In this document: positions 8,527 to 15,943 of the stretch, in pieces | Numbering within the stretch: the first letter of the stretch is position 1 | Layout: every line of letters begins with the position of its first letter | Assembly: GCF_002208115.1 (NCBI RefSeq) | Contig: NZ_CP020946.1 | Location: 1,426,001-1,490,000, forward strand | DNA length: 64,000 nt | Direction of reading: 5' to 3' | From: Bdellovibrio bacteriovorus | Lineage (GTDB): Bacteria; Bdellovibrionota; Bdellovibrionia; Bdellovibrionales; Bdellovibrionaceae | Notes under the pieces: generated by a model | The model's database searches: none | Told to the model about the DNA's origin: nothing | The model's input: only the letters and a program-made list of their open reading frames with translations | Position numbers and translations under genes: made by a program

Positions 8527-9425
8527 CGTGAATCCCGGCCCTGCCATAAATGCAAACGCAAGAAATGCATGATCACCTGCCAAAACACGATCCACCACCA
8601 CAGTGCGGCCACAGATGGGGGGCGGGTTTTGTGCATCACGATGGGCTCCGATAAAAACGCCAAGGTCTGGCGGAAAAATTCCATCACTGCGTCAAATACG
8701 AAAACGCCGGACGGTAAAAGAGTCACGAAGAACGCGAGCGGCAGCAGCGCATAGCTGACAACCGGGGCCAGCAGCAGATTATAAATCAGACTCAAAGGAT
8801 GCAGACTGCCCAGTCCCCATAAAGGTGCGCTCATAAAGACAAAGATGCCGACTTGGGAAAGCAGCAGGCGGGGCAGGGGTGGCTTCACCCGCAGTAAACT
8901 TCCCCAGCACAGCGCCAAGGCGGCGCACCAGCTCATCAGCAGGGATAGGGAATCCCACCATGTCGGAAAAAGCGAGAGGGTGATTAGACCCGCTGCCAGC
9001 ACCCCCAGATCGGGCGGCAGGTGCAGGCGAAAATGCTTCAGACTGTGGCGGGTGATCAGAGCTAAAAGTGCCCGCACTGCGGGTGGTTGCCAGCCCACGA
9101 TCAGTGAATAAAAGCCCAGGAACAGGATTCTTACAAAGAGTGGAATTCGCAGAATGCTTAAGAGTTCATCAAGCAAAATCAGGTGAGATCCCGAAATAAC
9201 AAAGATGTGAATCAGTGATGTGCGCTGCAGATTTTTTTGCAATTCGGCGTCTGTGATTTTTTCACCACAAAGAAGTGATGCTAAGGACTGCTGTTCTAGT
9301 GAATTCTTTGGCAGAAAATGAACACACTTTTCCTGAAATTTCTGTGACAGATGTGTTGTGTTTGTCAGCAAAACATCGGGAGCGGCAATGCTTAAGCAAA
9401 GGGCAAGGCTTAGAAGAATGATCAT
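8523..9425 (-). CDS. comEC: ComEC/Rec2 DNA-uptake channel, membrane competence domain
   Basis: About 300 hydrophobic residues with eight or so membrane spans. The competence-domain signature is HIFVISGSHL (usual form HLLAISGLHV), followed by GWQPPAVRALLALI and other conserved helices. The usual N-terminal OB-like segment is reduced and the metallo-hydrolase domain is missing; the latter is the next gene downstream. An ATG at 9425 is preferred, with an in-frame GTG at 9437 as an alternative; neither has a convincing ribosome site. A 16-bp tandem duplication overlaps this start. It probably carries single-stranded DNA across the inner membrane, and dprA lies about 2.6 kb away. Confidence 0.85.
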   Translation of the reverse strand: MIILLSLALCLSIAAPDVLLTNTTHLSQKFQEKCVHFLPKNSLEQQSLASLLCGEKITDAELQKNLQRTSLIHIFVISGSHLILLDELLSILRIPLFVRILFLGFYSLIVGWQPPAVRALLALITRHSLKHFRLHLPPDLGVLAAGLITLSLFPTWWDSLSLLMSWCAALALCWGSLLRVKPPLPRLLLSQVGIFVFMSAPLWGLGSLHPLSLIYNLLLAPVVSYALLPLAFFVTLLPSGVFVFDAVMEFFRQTLAFLSEPIVMHKTRPPSVAALWWWIVFWQVIMHFLRLHLWQGRDSR

Positions 9426-9453
9426 GGTTCTAAGCACTCATGGTTCTAAGCAC
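9422..9453. repeat. 16-bp perfect tandem duplication at the comEC start
   Basis: TCATGGTTCTAAGCAC occurs twice head to tail (9422-9437, 9438-9453). It duplicates the start-codon region of comEC; the upstream copy of the ATG opens only a three-codon frame (Met-Ser-Ala-stop). Confidence 0.9.
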
Positions 9454-9756
9454 TTAGCAATTTTCATAACGCAGTGGATTTCTAAAATAGTCTGTTATTG
9501 GGTCCGCGCGTCTTCGGGGGACGGATTTTAAGATCTGAAATTCGAGAGCATAATTACAGGGCATTAATACTATTAAAGCTAACAATATTATATATTTAAC
9601 TGCTGCTTAAGATCCGTGCAAATCGCTGAAAGCCTTGAAAATAAATAGGTCTAAGGTCTAGCATTACAATAACTCAACATTTTATGTGGATAACTCCTGC
9701 TTGTTTGCACTTCTCAAGGCGTGTCATACTAGTAAAAGATCAAGAGGTGTCGATAG
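9454..9756. other. 303-base divergent intergenic region, no gene seen
   Basis: A/T-rich between about 9550 and 9700 with no credible open frame. It should hold the promoters of comEC (minus) and of the TPR gene (plus). A small GTCC...GGAC hairpin lies near 9500-9521. Nothing else is recognised. Confidence 0.6.
9705..9732 (+). promoter_or_regulatory. Promoter for the TPR-LysM gene pair
   Basis: TTGCAC (9705-9710), 16 bases, TACTAG (9727-9732); start expected near 9739. An AGAGGTG ribosome site follows before the ATG at 9757. Confidence 0.5.
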
Positions 9757-10284
9757 ATGAAGCAACTTAGACTATTAGCAGCAACGGTCCTTTTAAGCCT
9801 GCCTTTGGCCTCGTTCGCCAAACCAGCCACCAGCAATGCAAAGAGCTCTTCGCGCGACCTGAGCCAGGAAGCTTTGCTTGTCGAACTGACGGGGAAAGAC
9901 CTTTCGAAAGAAAGTGACATCGGTCTTTATGCTGAAATGGTAAGCGCCTATCAGAACAATGATGAAATCGCCTTTAAGAGCCGCCTGCAAAGCCTTCTGT
10001 CGCGCTATCCACAAAGCCCTTACGCCGACAATGCCTTGTTCGTAGCGGGTCGTATGGCCGTGGATAACGGTAATTACGCAGAAGCGATCAAGTACTTTGC
10101 GCAAATCGAAAAGCAATATCCGCGCAGCAACAAAGTCGCTGCAGCCAAATTTGCCAAAGCCATGACCTATAAAAAAATGAATCTGCCTGAGTTTTCTCGC
10201 AAAGCCCTGCTGGATGTCCGCTCCCGTTACCCGGGCAGCCCGGAATCTTTCCGTGCAGATGCTGAGTTGAAAATTCTGAAATAA
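9757..10284 (+). CDS. Periplasmic TPR protein (YbgF/CpoB-like)
   Basis: A 175-residue exported protein with a signal peptide ending at ASFA. The mature chain carries two to three tetratricopeptide units: RYPQSPYADNALFVAGRMA, NYAEAIKYFAQIEKQYPRS and FSRKALLDVRSRYPGSPES. The spacing and the LF-G-Y-A pattern resemble the C-terminal half of CpoB/YbgF or BamD, which bind Tol-Pal or outer-membrane assembly partners. It lies 27 bases upstream of a LysM protein and is probably cotranscribed with it, which suggests a joint role at the cell wall. The precise partner is unknown. Confidence 0.8.
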   Translation: MKQLRLLAATVLLSLPLASFAKPATSNAKSSSRDLSQEALLVELTGKDLSKESDIGLYAEMVSAYQNNDEIAFKSRLQSLLSRYPQSPYADNALFVAGRMAVDNGNYAEAIKYFAQIEKQYPRSNKVAAAKFAKAMTYKKMNLPEFSRKALLDVRSRYPGSPESFRADAELKILK

Positions 10285-10311
10285 AAAATCACGGCAAGGA
10301 TGCAAAGAGTG

Positions 10312-11949
10312 ATGAACAAGAAGTTCTCCGTAATGATGGCCCTGATCCTGACGGCAATGCTGGCACAGGCGCAAGACAACCCACCGGATGCGACCTGGGA
10401 GTCGGATCCACTTGACGTGCTGGAAAGCCAGCAGCAGGAAGTGGTTGAGCCGAGCGTGCCTGAGTTTAAGGAAATTGACGAGCCTGGTGCAGATGTCCCG
10501 GCACCTCCGGCTCCGGAGGTGGCAAGCCCTGAGCCAACAACAGAGGACGTCGCTCCATCCGCACCGGCCCCGGAAACCCAGACAATGGAAACCTTCAGTC
10601 CGGCACCGGGCACTGGCGCCGTGGGGTCTGAACCCGATTACGCGCGTGAGGCGGAATTCCATCGCATCTACAAAAACTACAATGAACAACCCACTTCCGT
10701 AGAGCTGTGGGAAAAAGCCGTCGGCAATCGCGAGGCGGAAATCTATCAGGTGCAGAAAGGCGACACGCTGTGGGGGATCTCCACAACGTTCTTCGGTGAT
10801 CCGAATTTCTGGCCGAAAATTTGGTCTTTGAACAACGGCGCGGTTTTGAATCCGCACGAAATTGATCCGAAGATGAATATTCAGTTCTTCCCTGGAACGG
10901 CGGATGAAGCGCCGACTCTGGATCTGGCGGCGGCTGATACTGCGGGCAAAGCGGATGGCACTGTGGTGACGGACGTGAAGCCGGAAGCGGGAGCCAAGGG
11001 TGATGCCGTGGTGTTGCCGCGTGGAAAAAAACGTGCTCCGCTGCTGAAGAATCTTCCCAATAGTCTGCCATCCTATCGCATGGGCGCGATGAATGACCCG
11101 AAGGTGGAACTTCAGATTGAGCTGCCGAAAAACCAGTTCCCTATTGCTCCTGAGTATCTGGAATACTATCTGGCGGACGCTCCGGTTCAGGGGGTTGGTC
11201 GTGTGACGGCTACTGAAATGGATATGAAGACGGCTGGTGAGTTCCAGTACATCTATGTGCGCTTGGACAGCAATGGCGGCAAAGACTTTGTGGCCCAGAA
11301 AAACCTGACTATGGTGAAAGACCCTTTGGTGAAAGACCGTCAGGGGCAAATGGTCGAGCTGCAGGGTGAAATCGAAGTTCTGGAAAAAGTGAACGACCAG
11401 CAGAATATCTACCGCGCGATTGTGAAAAAAGCCATTCAGCCGGTGGACGTGGGCGCGATCCTGACGCCAGGAAAACTGCCGATGATTGATCCAACGCCGT
11501 CGGGGCTGGTGTCCGGCGTGGGGGCAAAAATCATGGGCGGGCAGTTCGATAAAAAGCGCAACATCTTTGGTAACAGCACTCTGGTGTTCCTGGATGGTGG
11601 TTCTGCTTCGGGGCTGCAGGAAGGCCAGACGCTGTCGGTGTTTGCGGATGAGCGTGTACGCAACAAGAAAAACGAAGCGGTGATGAATGACCGCGTGGTG
11701 GGCTCGGTGAAGATCGTGCGTGTGTCGCCAAACTTTGCCACCGCATACGTGATCAAAGCTTCCGACAACATCCTGGTGGGCGACTATGTCGGCAAGCCGG
11801 TGGTTCAGGCCATGCGTGAAGCTCCGGTGGTTGAAGCTCCGGCCAAGGTGGATGAGGATTTTGAAAAGGAATTTGAAGATGCACCGAGCACTCCGGCAGA
11901 AGCTCCGTCGCCGGATGGCGGACTGGATGATTCCGATCTTGATTTTTAA
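10312..11949 (+). CDS. Exported LysM-domain protein
   Basis: About 545 residues. The ATG at 10312 is preferred over one at 10300 because AAGGA is better spaced and the signal peptide (MNKKFSVMMALILTAMLAQA) then starts cleanly. A long Pro/Ala/Glu-rich linker (about 25-105) precedes one LysM domain at about 144-193 (IYQVQKGDTLWGISTTFF, then NPHEIDPKMNIQF), which binds peptidoglycan glycan strands. The remaining 340 residues are a beta-rich region with no recognised fold, ending in an acidic tail. It probably tethers something to the wall. A strong terminator follows immediately. Confidence 0.85.
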   Translation: MNKKFSVMMALILTAMLAQAQDNPPDATWESDPLDVLESQQQEVVEPSVPEFKEIDEPGADVPAPPAPEVASPEPTTEDVAPSAPAPETQTMETFSPAPGTGAVGSEPDYAREAEFHRIYKNYNEQPTSVELWEKAVGNREAEIYQVQKGDTLWGISTTFFGDPNFWPKIWSLNNGAVLNPHEIDPKMNIQFFPGTADEAPTLDLAAADTAGKADGTVVTDVKPEAGAKGDAVVLPRGKKRAPLLKNLPNSLPSYRMGAMNDPKVELQIELPKNQFPIAPEYLEYYLADAPVQGVGRVTATEMDMKTAGEFQYIYVRLDSNGGKDFVAQKNLTMVKDPLVKDRQGQMVELQGEIEVLEKVNDQQNIYRAIVKKAIQPVDVGAILTPGKLPMIDPTPSGLVSGVGAKIMGGQFDKKRNIFGNSTLVFLDGGSASGLQEGQTLSVFADERVRNKKNEAVMNDRVVGSVKIVRVSPNFATAYVIKASDNILVGDYVGKPVVQAMREAPVVEAPAKVDEDFEKEFEDAPSTPAEAPSPDGGLDDSDLDF

Positions 11950-11959
11950 GACCCTTTCA

Positions 11960-11991
11960 AAAAGGCTCTGCAAATTGCAGGGCCTTTTTTC
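11960..11991 (+). terminator. Intrinsic terminator after LysM gene
   Basis: An 11-bp stem (AAGGCTCTGCA with one wobble), AAT loop and T6 tract. It ends three bases before the dprA start codon. Confidence 0.85.
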
Positions 11992-11993
11992 TT

Positions 11994-12941
11994 ATGAACG
12001 ATCTTTATTCCATTTCGCAAATTTTAAAAAGTCACCCGCTGTACGCCGTTGAGCGCGACGGGGTTCACGCCCTTTATCTTGAGCTGGCCCGTGCCGGAAG
12101 GCTTGCGGCCGATCAGGTGCTGGCCGAACTTCGCCCCCGGTTTCCGGATCTGGCCGACGCCCTGGTGAAAAACCATGAGCTGTTCAAAAAACACTGCGAG
12201 GAAAGTCTGCAACTGAAAATGCAGGGGGTGAACTTTGTCGTCTATGGCGAAGTGTTGTACCCGGAACTGTGCTATCAGATGGCGGATCCGCCGCTGACCC
12301 TGAGCTATCGTGGTTCGCCCGCGTGGTTGAATGCCAAAACCCTGTCGGTGGTGGGCAGTCGGGAGCCGGCGGCGGATTCCCTGTTGTGGATGGAAAAAGA
12401 GCTGGGAGCTTTTTGCGAGCAGGAAAGGCCTTGCATCATCAGCGGCGGTGCCCGCGGTGTCGATCAAAAGGCCCACAGTGTGGCTTTGCGCAAGTTCTGC
12501 CCGACGGTGGTGGTGCTGCCATCCGGTTTGGGTGAAGTTTATCCCGCCAACTTGAAAGAGTGGATGGGGCTTGTGATTGAGCAGGGTGGTTGTTTCTTAA
12601 GTGAATATGATCATCAGCAAAAAATGCACAAACATCTCTTCCATCATCGCAACCGCCTGATCGCCGCGTTGGGGCGGGCCAGTCTGCTGGTGGAAGCCCG
12701 TCGTCGCAGTGGAACGCTGATCACCGCCCATCAGGCCGCGCAGATCGGACGACCGGTTTGGGTGGTTCCAGGTCATCCTTTGGATCCGCATTTTCAAGGC
12801 GCTCTGGATTTGTTAATGGACGGTGCGCAGGCGGTTCGCGATGCCCAAGACTTGCTCATGTTTTTCCATTCGGAAAATGCTGGTGAACAAATATCACCAG
12901 CAGGGGTAGGTGAGACAGTTGAGTCGCAACACTACCTGTAG
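11994..12941 (+). CDS. dprA: DNA processing protein DprA/Smf
   Basis: A 315-residue protein that loads RecA onto incoming single-stranded DNA during transformation. The Rossmann-like DprA core is plain: VVGSREPAADS, ISGGARGVDQKAH, VVVLPSGLGEVYP, LFHHRNRLIAALG and SGTLITAHQAAQIGRP. The N-terminal 75 residues are a helical segment, in place of the SAM domain of longer family members. There is no ribosome site at the ATG, which directly follows a terminator, so its expression is puzzling. With comEC 2.6 kb upstream it suggests a functional or ancestral DNA-uptake pathway. Confidence 0.93.
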   Translation: MNDLYSISQILKSHPLYAVERDGVHALYLELARAGRLAADQVLAELRPRFPDLADALVKNHELFKKHCEESLQLKMQGVNFVVYGEVLYPELCYQMADPPLTLSYRGSPAWLNAKTLSVVGSREPAADSLLWMEKELGAFCEQERPCIISGGARGVDQKAHSVALRKFCPTVVVLPSGLGEVYPANLKEWMGLVIEQGGCFLSEYDHQQKMHKHLFHHRNRLIAALGRASLLVEARRRSGTLITAHQAAQIGRPVWVVPGHPLDPHFQGALDLLMDGAQAVRDAQDLLMFFHSENAGEQISPAGVGETVESQHYL

Positions 12942-13000
12942 TGGGGTTGCTAAGTGACCAAAATGCTTGGGAAAAAAATGAAATGATCTAAAAAAACCTT

Positions 13001-13029
13001 TTGCAAGCTCTTGGTATTGCCCCTACCAT
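13001..13029 (+). promoter_or_regulatory. Promoter of candidate small RNA
   Basis: TTGCAA (13001-13006), exactly 17 bases, TACCAT (13024-13029). Transcription would start near 13036, with no reading frame downstream. Confidence 0.6.
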
Positions 13030-13035
13030 TTGAAG

Positions 13036-13102
13036 TAAGGGAGGGGCGATGTGGTCAGGGACGACCGTGGTAGTAAGGATGCTACTGCATCGCTCTATTT
13101 TT
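13036..13102 (+). ncRNA. Candidate structured small RNA with GGA loops
   Basis: About 66 nt between two convergent genes. An outer stem GCGATG/CATCGC (13046-13051 with 13088-13093) encloses two hairpins: GGTC/GACC with loop AGGGAC (13053-13066), and GTAGTA/TGCTAC with loop AGGA (13070-13085, one wobble pair). The outer stem is followed by TCTATTTTT, so it doubles as a terminator. A purine run AAGGGAGGGG precedes it. Two GGA loops plus a 5' GGA tract resemble CsrA/RsmA-titrating RNAs (CsrB/RsmZ type), though this RNA is much shorter. It has its own promoter. No known riboswitch class is recognised. Confidence 0.55.
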
Positions 13103-13113
13103 CAAGCCCGATC

Positions 13114-14217
13114 TTAGTTCCAGTTTCTTCTTAAAGTTTCCACACCCAAAGCAGCAAAAAGAACGTTCGGTGTCCAGATCGCAAGCGCCGCTGGTAAAGC
13201 ACCACTGCGTGCCGCACCTTCTGCAGCCACGTACAAAATCCAATAGAAGATGATGATCCCAATACAAAGAATCATGCCTCCGGCTTTGGCGGCACGGCGG
13301 TTGGTGGTTGTTCCCAAGCCCACGCCGATCATCGCAAAGACGATACAAAGTACCGAGATGGCCCAGCGTTTGTGATACTCGCTTTGCAGAGTGCGACGGA
13401 CTTCTTTGTCTTTGATGTCCTCTTTCAGGCGGTTGCGGACTTCTTCCAAAGTCAAAGAGGGTGGTGACTTGGCTTTTTCCTCGATGTTCTGTGGTTCCGA
13501 GAAGCGCACATCATAGGTGTCAAAGCTGATTTTGGTATGGGTTTTGGCCTGACGGTGGATTTCACCCTGATTCAGTTGCAGCAAAATCTCATGTCCCGGA
13601 CGTGTGGGATCCGGAACAATTTCGCCGGCCTTGGCAATGATGGTCAAAGGCACGTCGCCGTTTTTCTCGTCATAGATAAAAACTTTTTTCAGCAGACCCT
13701 TGTCGGTGTTGACCTCGTTGGCGTAAATGACCATGTCAAAGAAGCCTTCGGCAAAGGTGCCTTCCTTGATGATGGCAGCGGCCTTGGTGTTGGCCAGACG
13801 GGAATAAAGAACCTCGAACTGACGATTGCCCCAGGGCGCGATGTTGAAGGACATCTGCGCGGAAATAACACCCACCAAAGTGGCCAGAACCAGGGCGGGC
13901 AGCAGCAAAGTGCCCATTGGCAGGCCCGAGGCTTTCATGGCCACGATCTCAGAATCCTGGCTGAGACGTCCATAGGTCAATAGAACCGAGAACAGCAAAG
14001 CCATCGGGAACAGAATCGGCAGCATGGAGATAATGACGTAACCAATGATTTCAGCGATGGTTTTCATGGCCACGCCATGGACCAGGGCAAATTCGGTCAA
14101 ACGCAGAACCTGGAACATCAAAATAATGGAGACGAACACCAGTAATCCCAAAATAAAACTCGGGAGCATCTCAAAGAAAATGTACTGCGCGGCTTTTTTT
14201 CCGTTAAAAATACTCAA
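13114..14217 (-). CDS. LptF/LptG family LPS export permease
   Basis: A 367-residue YjgP/YjgQ-family inner-membrane protein. Three N-terminal helices (about residues 15-110, with QDSEIVAMKASGLP, the family's coupling-helix signature), a periplasmic beta-jellyroll (about 130-265) and three C-terminal helices (about 280-360). LptF and LptG pair with LptB to pull lipopolysaccharide out of the inner membrane. Only one such gene is here; lptB and the partner permease lie elsewhere. The start appears to be TTG at 14217 with GGAG 8 bases upstream. It is convergent with dprA and divergent from the receiver-like gene. Confidence 0.9.
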   Translation of the reverse strand: MSIFNGKKAAQYIFFEMLPSFILGLLVFVSIILMFQVLRLTEFALVHGVAMKTIAEIIGYVIISMLPILFPMALLFSVLLTYGRLSQDSEIVAMKASGLPMGTLLLPALVLATLVGVISAQMSFNIAPWGNRQFEVLYSRLANTKAAAIIKEGTFAEGFFDMVIYANEVNTDKGLLKKVFIYDEKNGDVPLTIIAKAGEIVPDPTRPGHEILLQLNQGEIHRQAKTHTKISFDTYDVRFSEPQNIEEKAKSPPSLTLEEVRNRLKEDIKDKEVRRTLQSEYHKRWAISVLCIVFAMIGVGLGTTTNRRAAKAGGMILCIGIIIFYWILYVAAEGAARSGALPAALAIWTPNVLFAALGVETLRRNWN

Positions 14218-14341
14218 ATCTGGTCTCCGTTTTGGTCGCCCCTGGGTCTCAGTGTCAGTCGCCGGGGGCTCCGTGTGTTGAACCTATTCTAGAGCGCCTT
14301 GGGCCCAAGGTCATCGCGCCCATTGTCCAGAAGAAGCCTTA

Positions 14342-14370
14342 TTGACCCATGACTCTGCTTATCTGACAAT
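14342..14370 (+). promoter_or_regulatory. Promoter giving a probably leaderless mRNA
   Basis: TTGACC (14342-14347), 17 bases, GACAAT (14365-14370). The expected start point is at the ATG (14377), and no ribosome site precedes that ATG. Confidence 0.55.
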
Positions 14371-14376
14371 AGAACT

Positions 14377-15399
14377 ATGAACAAGATTCTTTTGGTTTAC
14401 GAGGATTATGCTGACTTGATGTCTGTTGAAGGCACTTTGAAAAAGGTGGGCTTTGATGTCATCGGTCTGTCCAGCGAATACGCTGTGGCTGAGCAAATGC
14501 TGGCATTCAATCCGGATCTTGTTGTCGGTGCGGGGAAGGGCGGTAAAGTCAGCTCGCTGGGCGTGGGGAAACGTCTGAAAGAAATGACCCGCTGGCAGGG
14601 AAAATCCGTGCTTATTTTCCCGGCAAACTTTAAGCCCAATCCTCAGGATCTGATTAAGATCCGCGTCGACATGGTGCTGGAGTCTCCGGTGGCGCCGGTG
14701 CGCCTGGTGCAAGTGATCGGTCGCATGCTCGGGCATGATGAGGCCGTGCTGCTGGAGCGCCTGAACAAAGCCATGCACGTGGAAAGCCCGCAAAAGTCCG
14801 GGACCACGGTGGCAGGGGGCGGAAAGTTTTCTCCGGAAGAAGAAGCGATCTTTATCAAGGGCTCCACGGAAGAAGTTGAAGCCAACAGCGATCCGTCTTT
14901 GCGCACGGAAAGAATTGATGAAAACTCTGAAGGCCAGCTTGTAACTGATGAAGAGCAAAGGGAAAAGCCAACCTTCCGCTTTGGTGATCGAATGGCGGCA
15001 GCAGATGCTGAGCGCGGTGCGGCAGCGGAGGCGGCATCGGATTTTCCGGATGTCGATCTGAAGGCATTTGAACGAGAGCTTTTGGGTGGCGGGGCACCAG
15101 AGGTTGAAAAAGTCGAAGTTCCACTGCCGGGGACAGGCCTGGGGAATGAAGAAGACGAGCAGGCCCAGTTGATTGCACGCGCTCAAGAGAACTTGAAAAA
15201 CGCTGATAAAGCACTTCAAGAAAAGATGGCTAAGTATGCGAAGCTTGTGGAAGATGTGAAGGTCTCTCCGAATAGCACCGTGACTCGGGTTGAGGCGCGT
15301 CGACGCCAAAAGGCCCTGGAAGCTGACTGGGATAGTCAAAACATCAACGAACTCGATAAGTTGCGCCAAGAGTTCACCAAAGCCCTCTTTAAAAAGTAA
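14377..15399 (+). CDS. Degenerate receiver-domain protein with coiled-coil tail
   Basis: 340 residues. The first 120 read as a CheY-like fold: MNKILLVYEDYADL for beta-1 with an acidic pair, then FNPDLVVGAGKGG where the phospho-acceptor Asp should end beta-3 but is Gly/Ala, and DMVLESPVAPVRLV where the conserved Lys is Ser. It is therefore probably a pseudo-receiver that binds partners without phosphorylation. Residues of about 145-260 are acidic and low in order; the last 85 are helical and charged, likely a coiled coil. It has its own promoter. The function is unknown, and a scaffold or output regulator is a guess. Confidence 0.65.
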   Translation: MNKILLVYEDYADLMSVEGTLKKVGFDVIGLSSEYAVAEQMLAFNPDLVVGAGKGGKVSSLGVGKRLKEMTRWQGKSVLIFPANFKPNPQDLIKIRVDMVLESPVAPVRLVQVIGRMLGHDEAVLLERLNKAMHVESPQKSGTTVAGGGKFSPEEEAIFIKGSTEEVEANSDPSLRTERIDENSEGQLVTDEEQREKPTFRFGDRMAAADAERGAAAEAASDFPDVDLKAFERELLGGGAPEVEKVEVPLPGTGLGNEEDEQAQLIARAQENLKNADKALQEKMAKYAKLVEDVKVSPNSTVTRVEARRRQKALEADWDSQNINELDKLRQEFTKALFKK

Positions 15400-15469
15400 T
15401 TGATCCTCACCGGGCTTGACGATAAGGTTTCCGTGATCACATTGAGTGTAGATATTACGGAGGCCATTC

Positions 15470-15796
15470 ATGGGCACATTTACTAAAGCAGTTACAGACA
15501 CGTCTTTCGATGCAGAAGTTCTAAACTCTTCGACTCCAGTACTGGTAGATTTCTGGGCCGAGTGGTGTGGACCTTGCCGTGCTTTGGCTCCTAAGCTTGA
15601 AGAAGTTGCACAGGAGTTGGGTGCGAAAGTGAAAATCGTAAAAGTGAACGTGGATGAGAATCCAAGCGTTCCTGGCAAATACGGCATCCGCGGTATCCCT
15701 GCGATGTTGTTGTTCAAAGGCGGCAGCGAAGTGGGCCAATTGGTTGGCAACCACCCGAAAGACGCTATTCTTGAATTCCTGAACAAAAACGTTTAA
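15470..15796 (+). CDS. trxA: Thioredoxin
   Basis: A 108-residue cytosolic thiol reductant. The active site is WCGPC with Cys33 and Cys36, preceded by VLVDFWAE and followed by the cis-Pro loop GIRGIPAMLLF and the C-terminal KGGSEVGQLVG. The length and all core residues are those of a classical thioredoxin. ACGGAGG lies 6-7 bases before the ATG. It is flanked by its own terminator, so it is probably monocistronic. Codon use is biased toward an expressed set. Confidence 0.97.
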   Translation: MGTFTKAVTDTSFDAEVLNSSTPVLVDFWAEWCGPCRALAPKLEEVAQELGAKVKIVKVNVDENPSVPGKYGIRGIPAMLLFKGGSEVGQLVGNHPKDAILEFLNKNV

Positions 15797-15830
15797 TCGC
15801 GTCCCTGTTTAGAATTATTAGAAGTAGGTA

Positions 15831-15859
15831 AAGAAGGCTCCCAATGGGGGCCTTTTTTT
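15831..15859 (+). terminator. Intrinsic terminator after trxA
   Basis: Stem AAGGCTCCC/GGGGGCCTT with an AAT loop and a T7 tract. Confidence 0.8.
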
Positions 15860-15943
15860 GTTTGAATTGGACAAGAGTCCGGCGTTTCACTATGATACTT
15901 CACAGAACCCCAAACAATGTTTGTTGGGCCGACCGAGGATATC

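Noticed and set aside
9793-11973. 726-codon open frame antisense to the TPR and LysM genes
   Set aside because: Same reason: a frame kept open by the third-position bias of the real genes; no signal, fold or start site.
13036-13102. Known c-di-GMP (GEMM) riboswitch
   Set aside because: Bdellovibrio has an abundant GEMM-type RNA, but the tetraloop, receptor and conserved core bases are absent here; the fold is different.
15416-15454. TTGACG as -35 for trxA
   Set aside because: No acceptable -10 element at 16-18 bases; the nearest TAGATA is 27 bases away.
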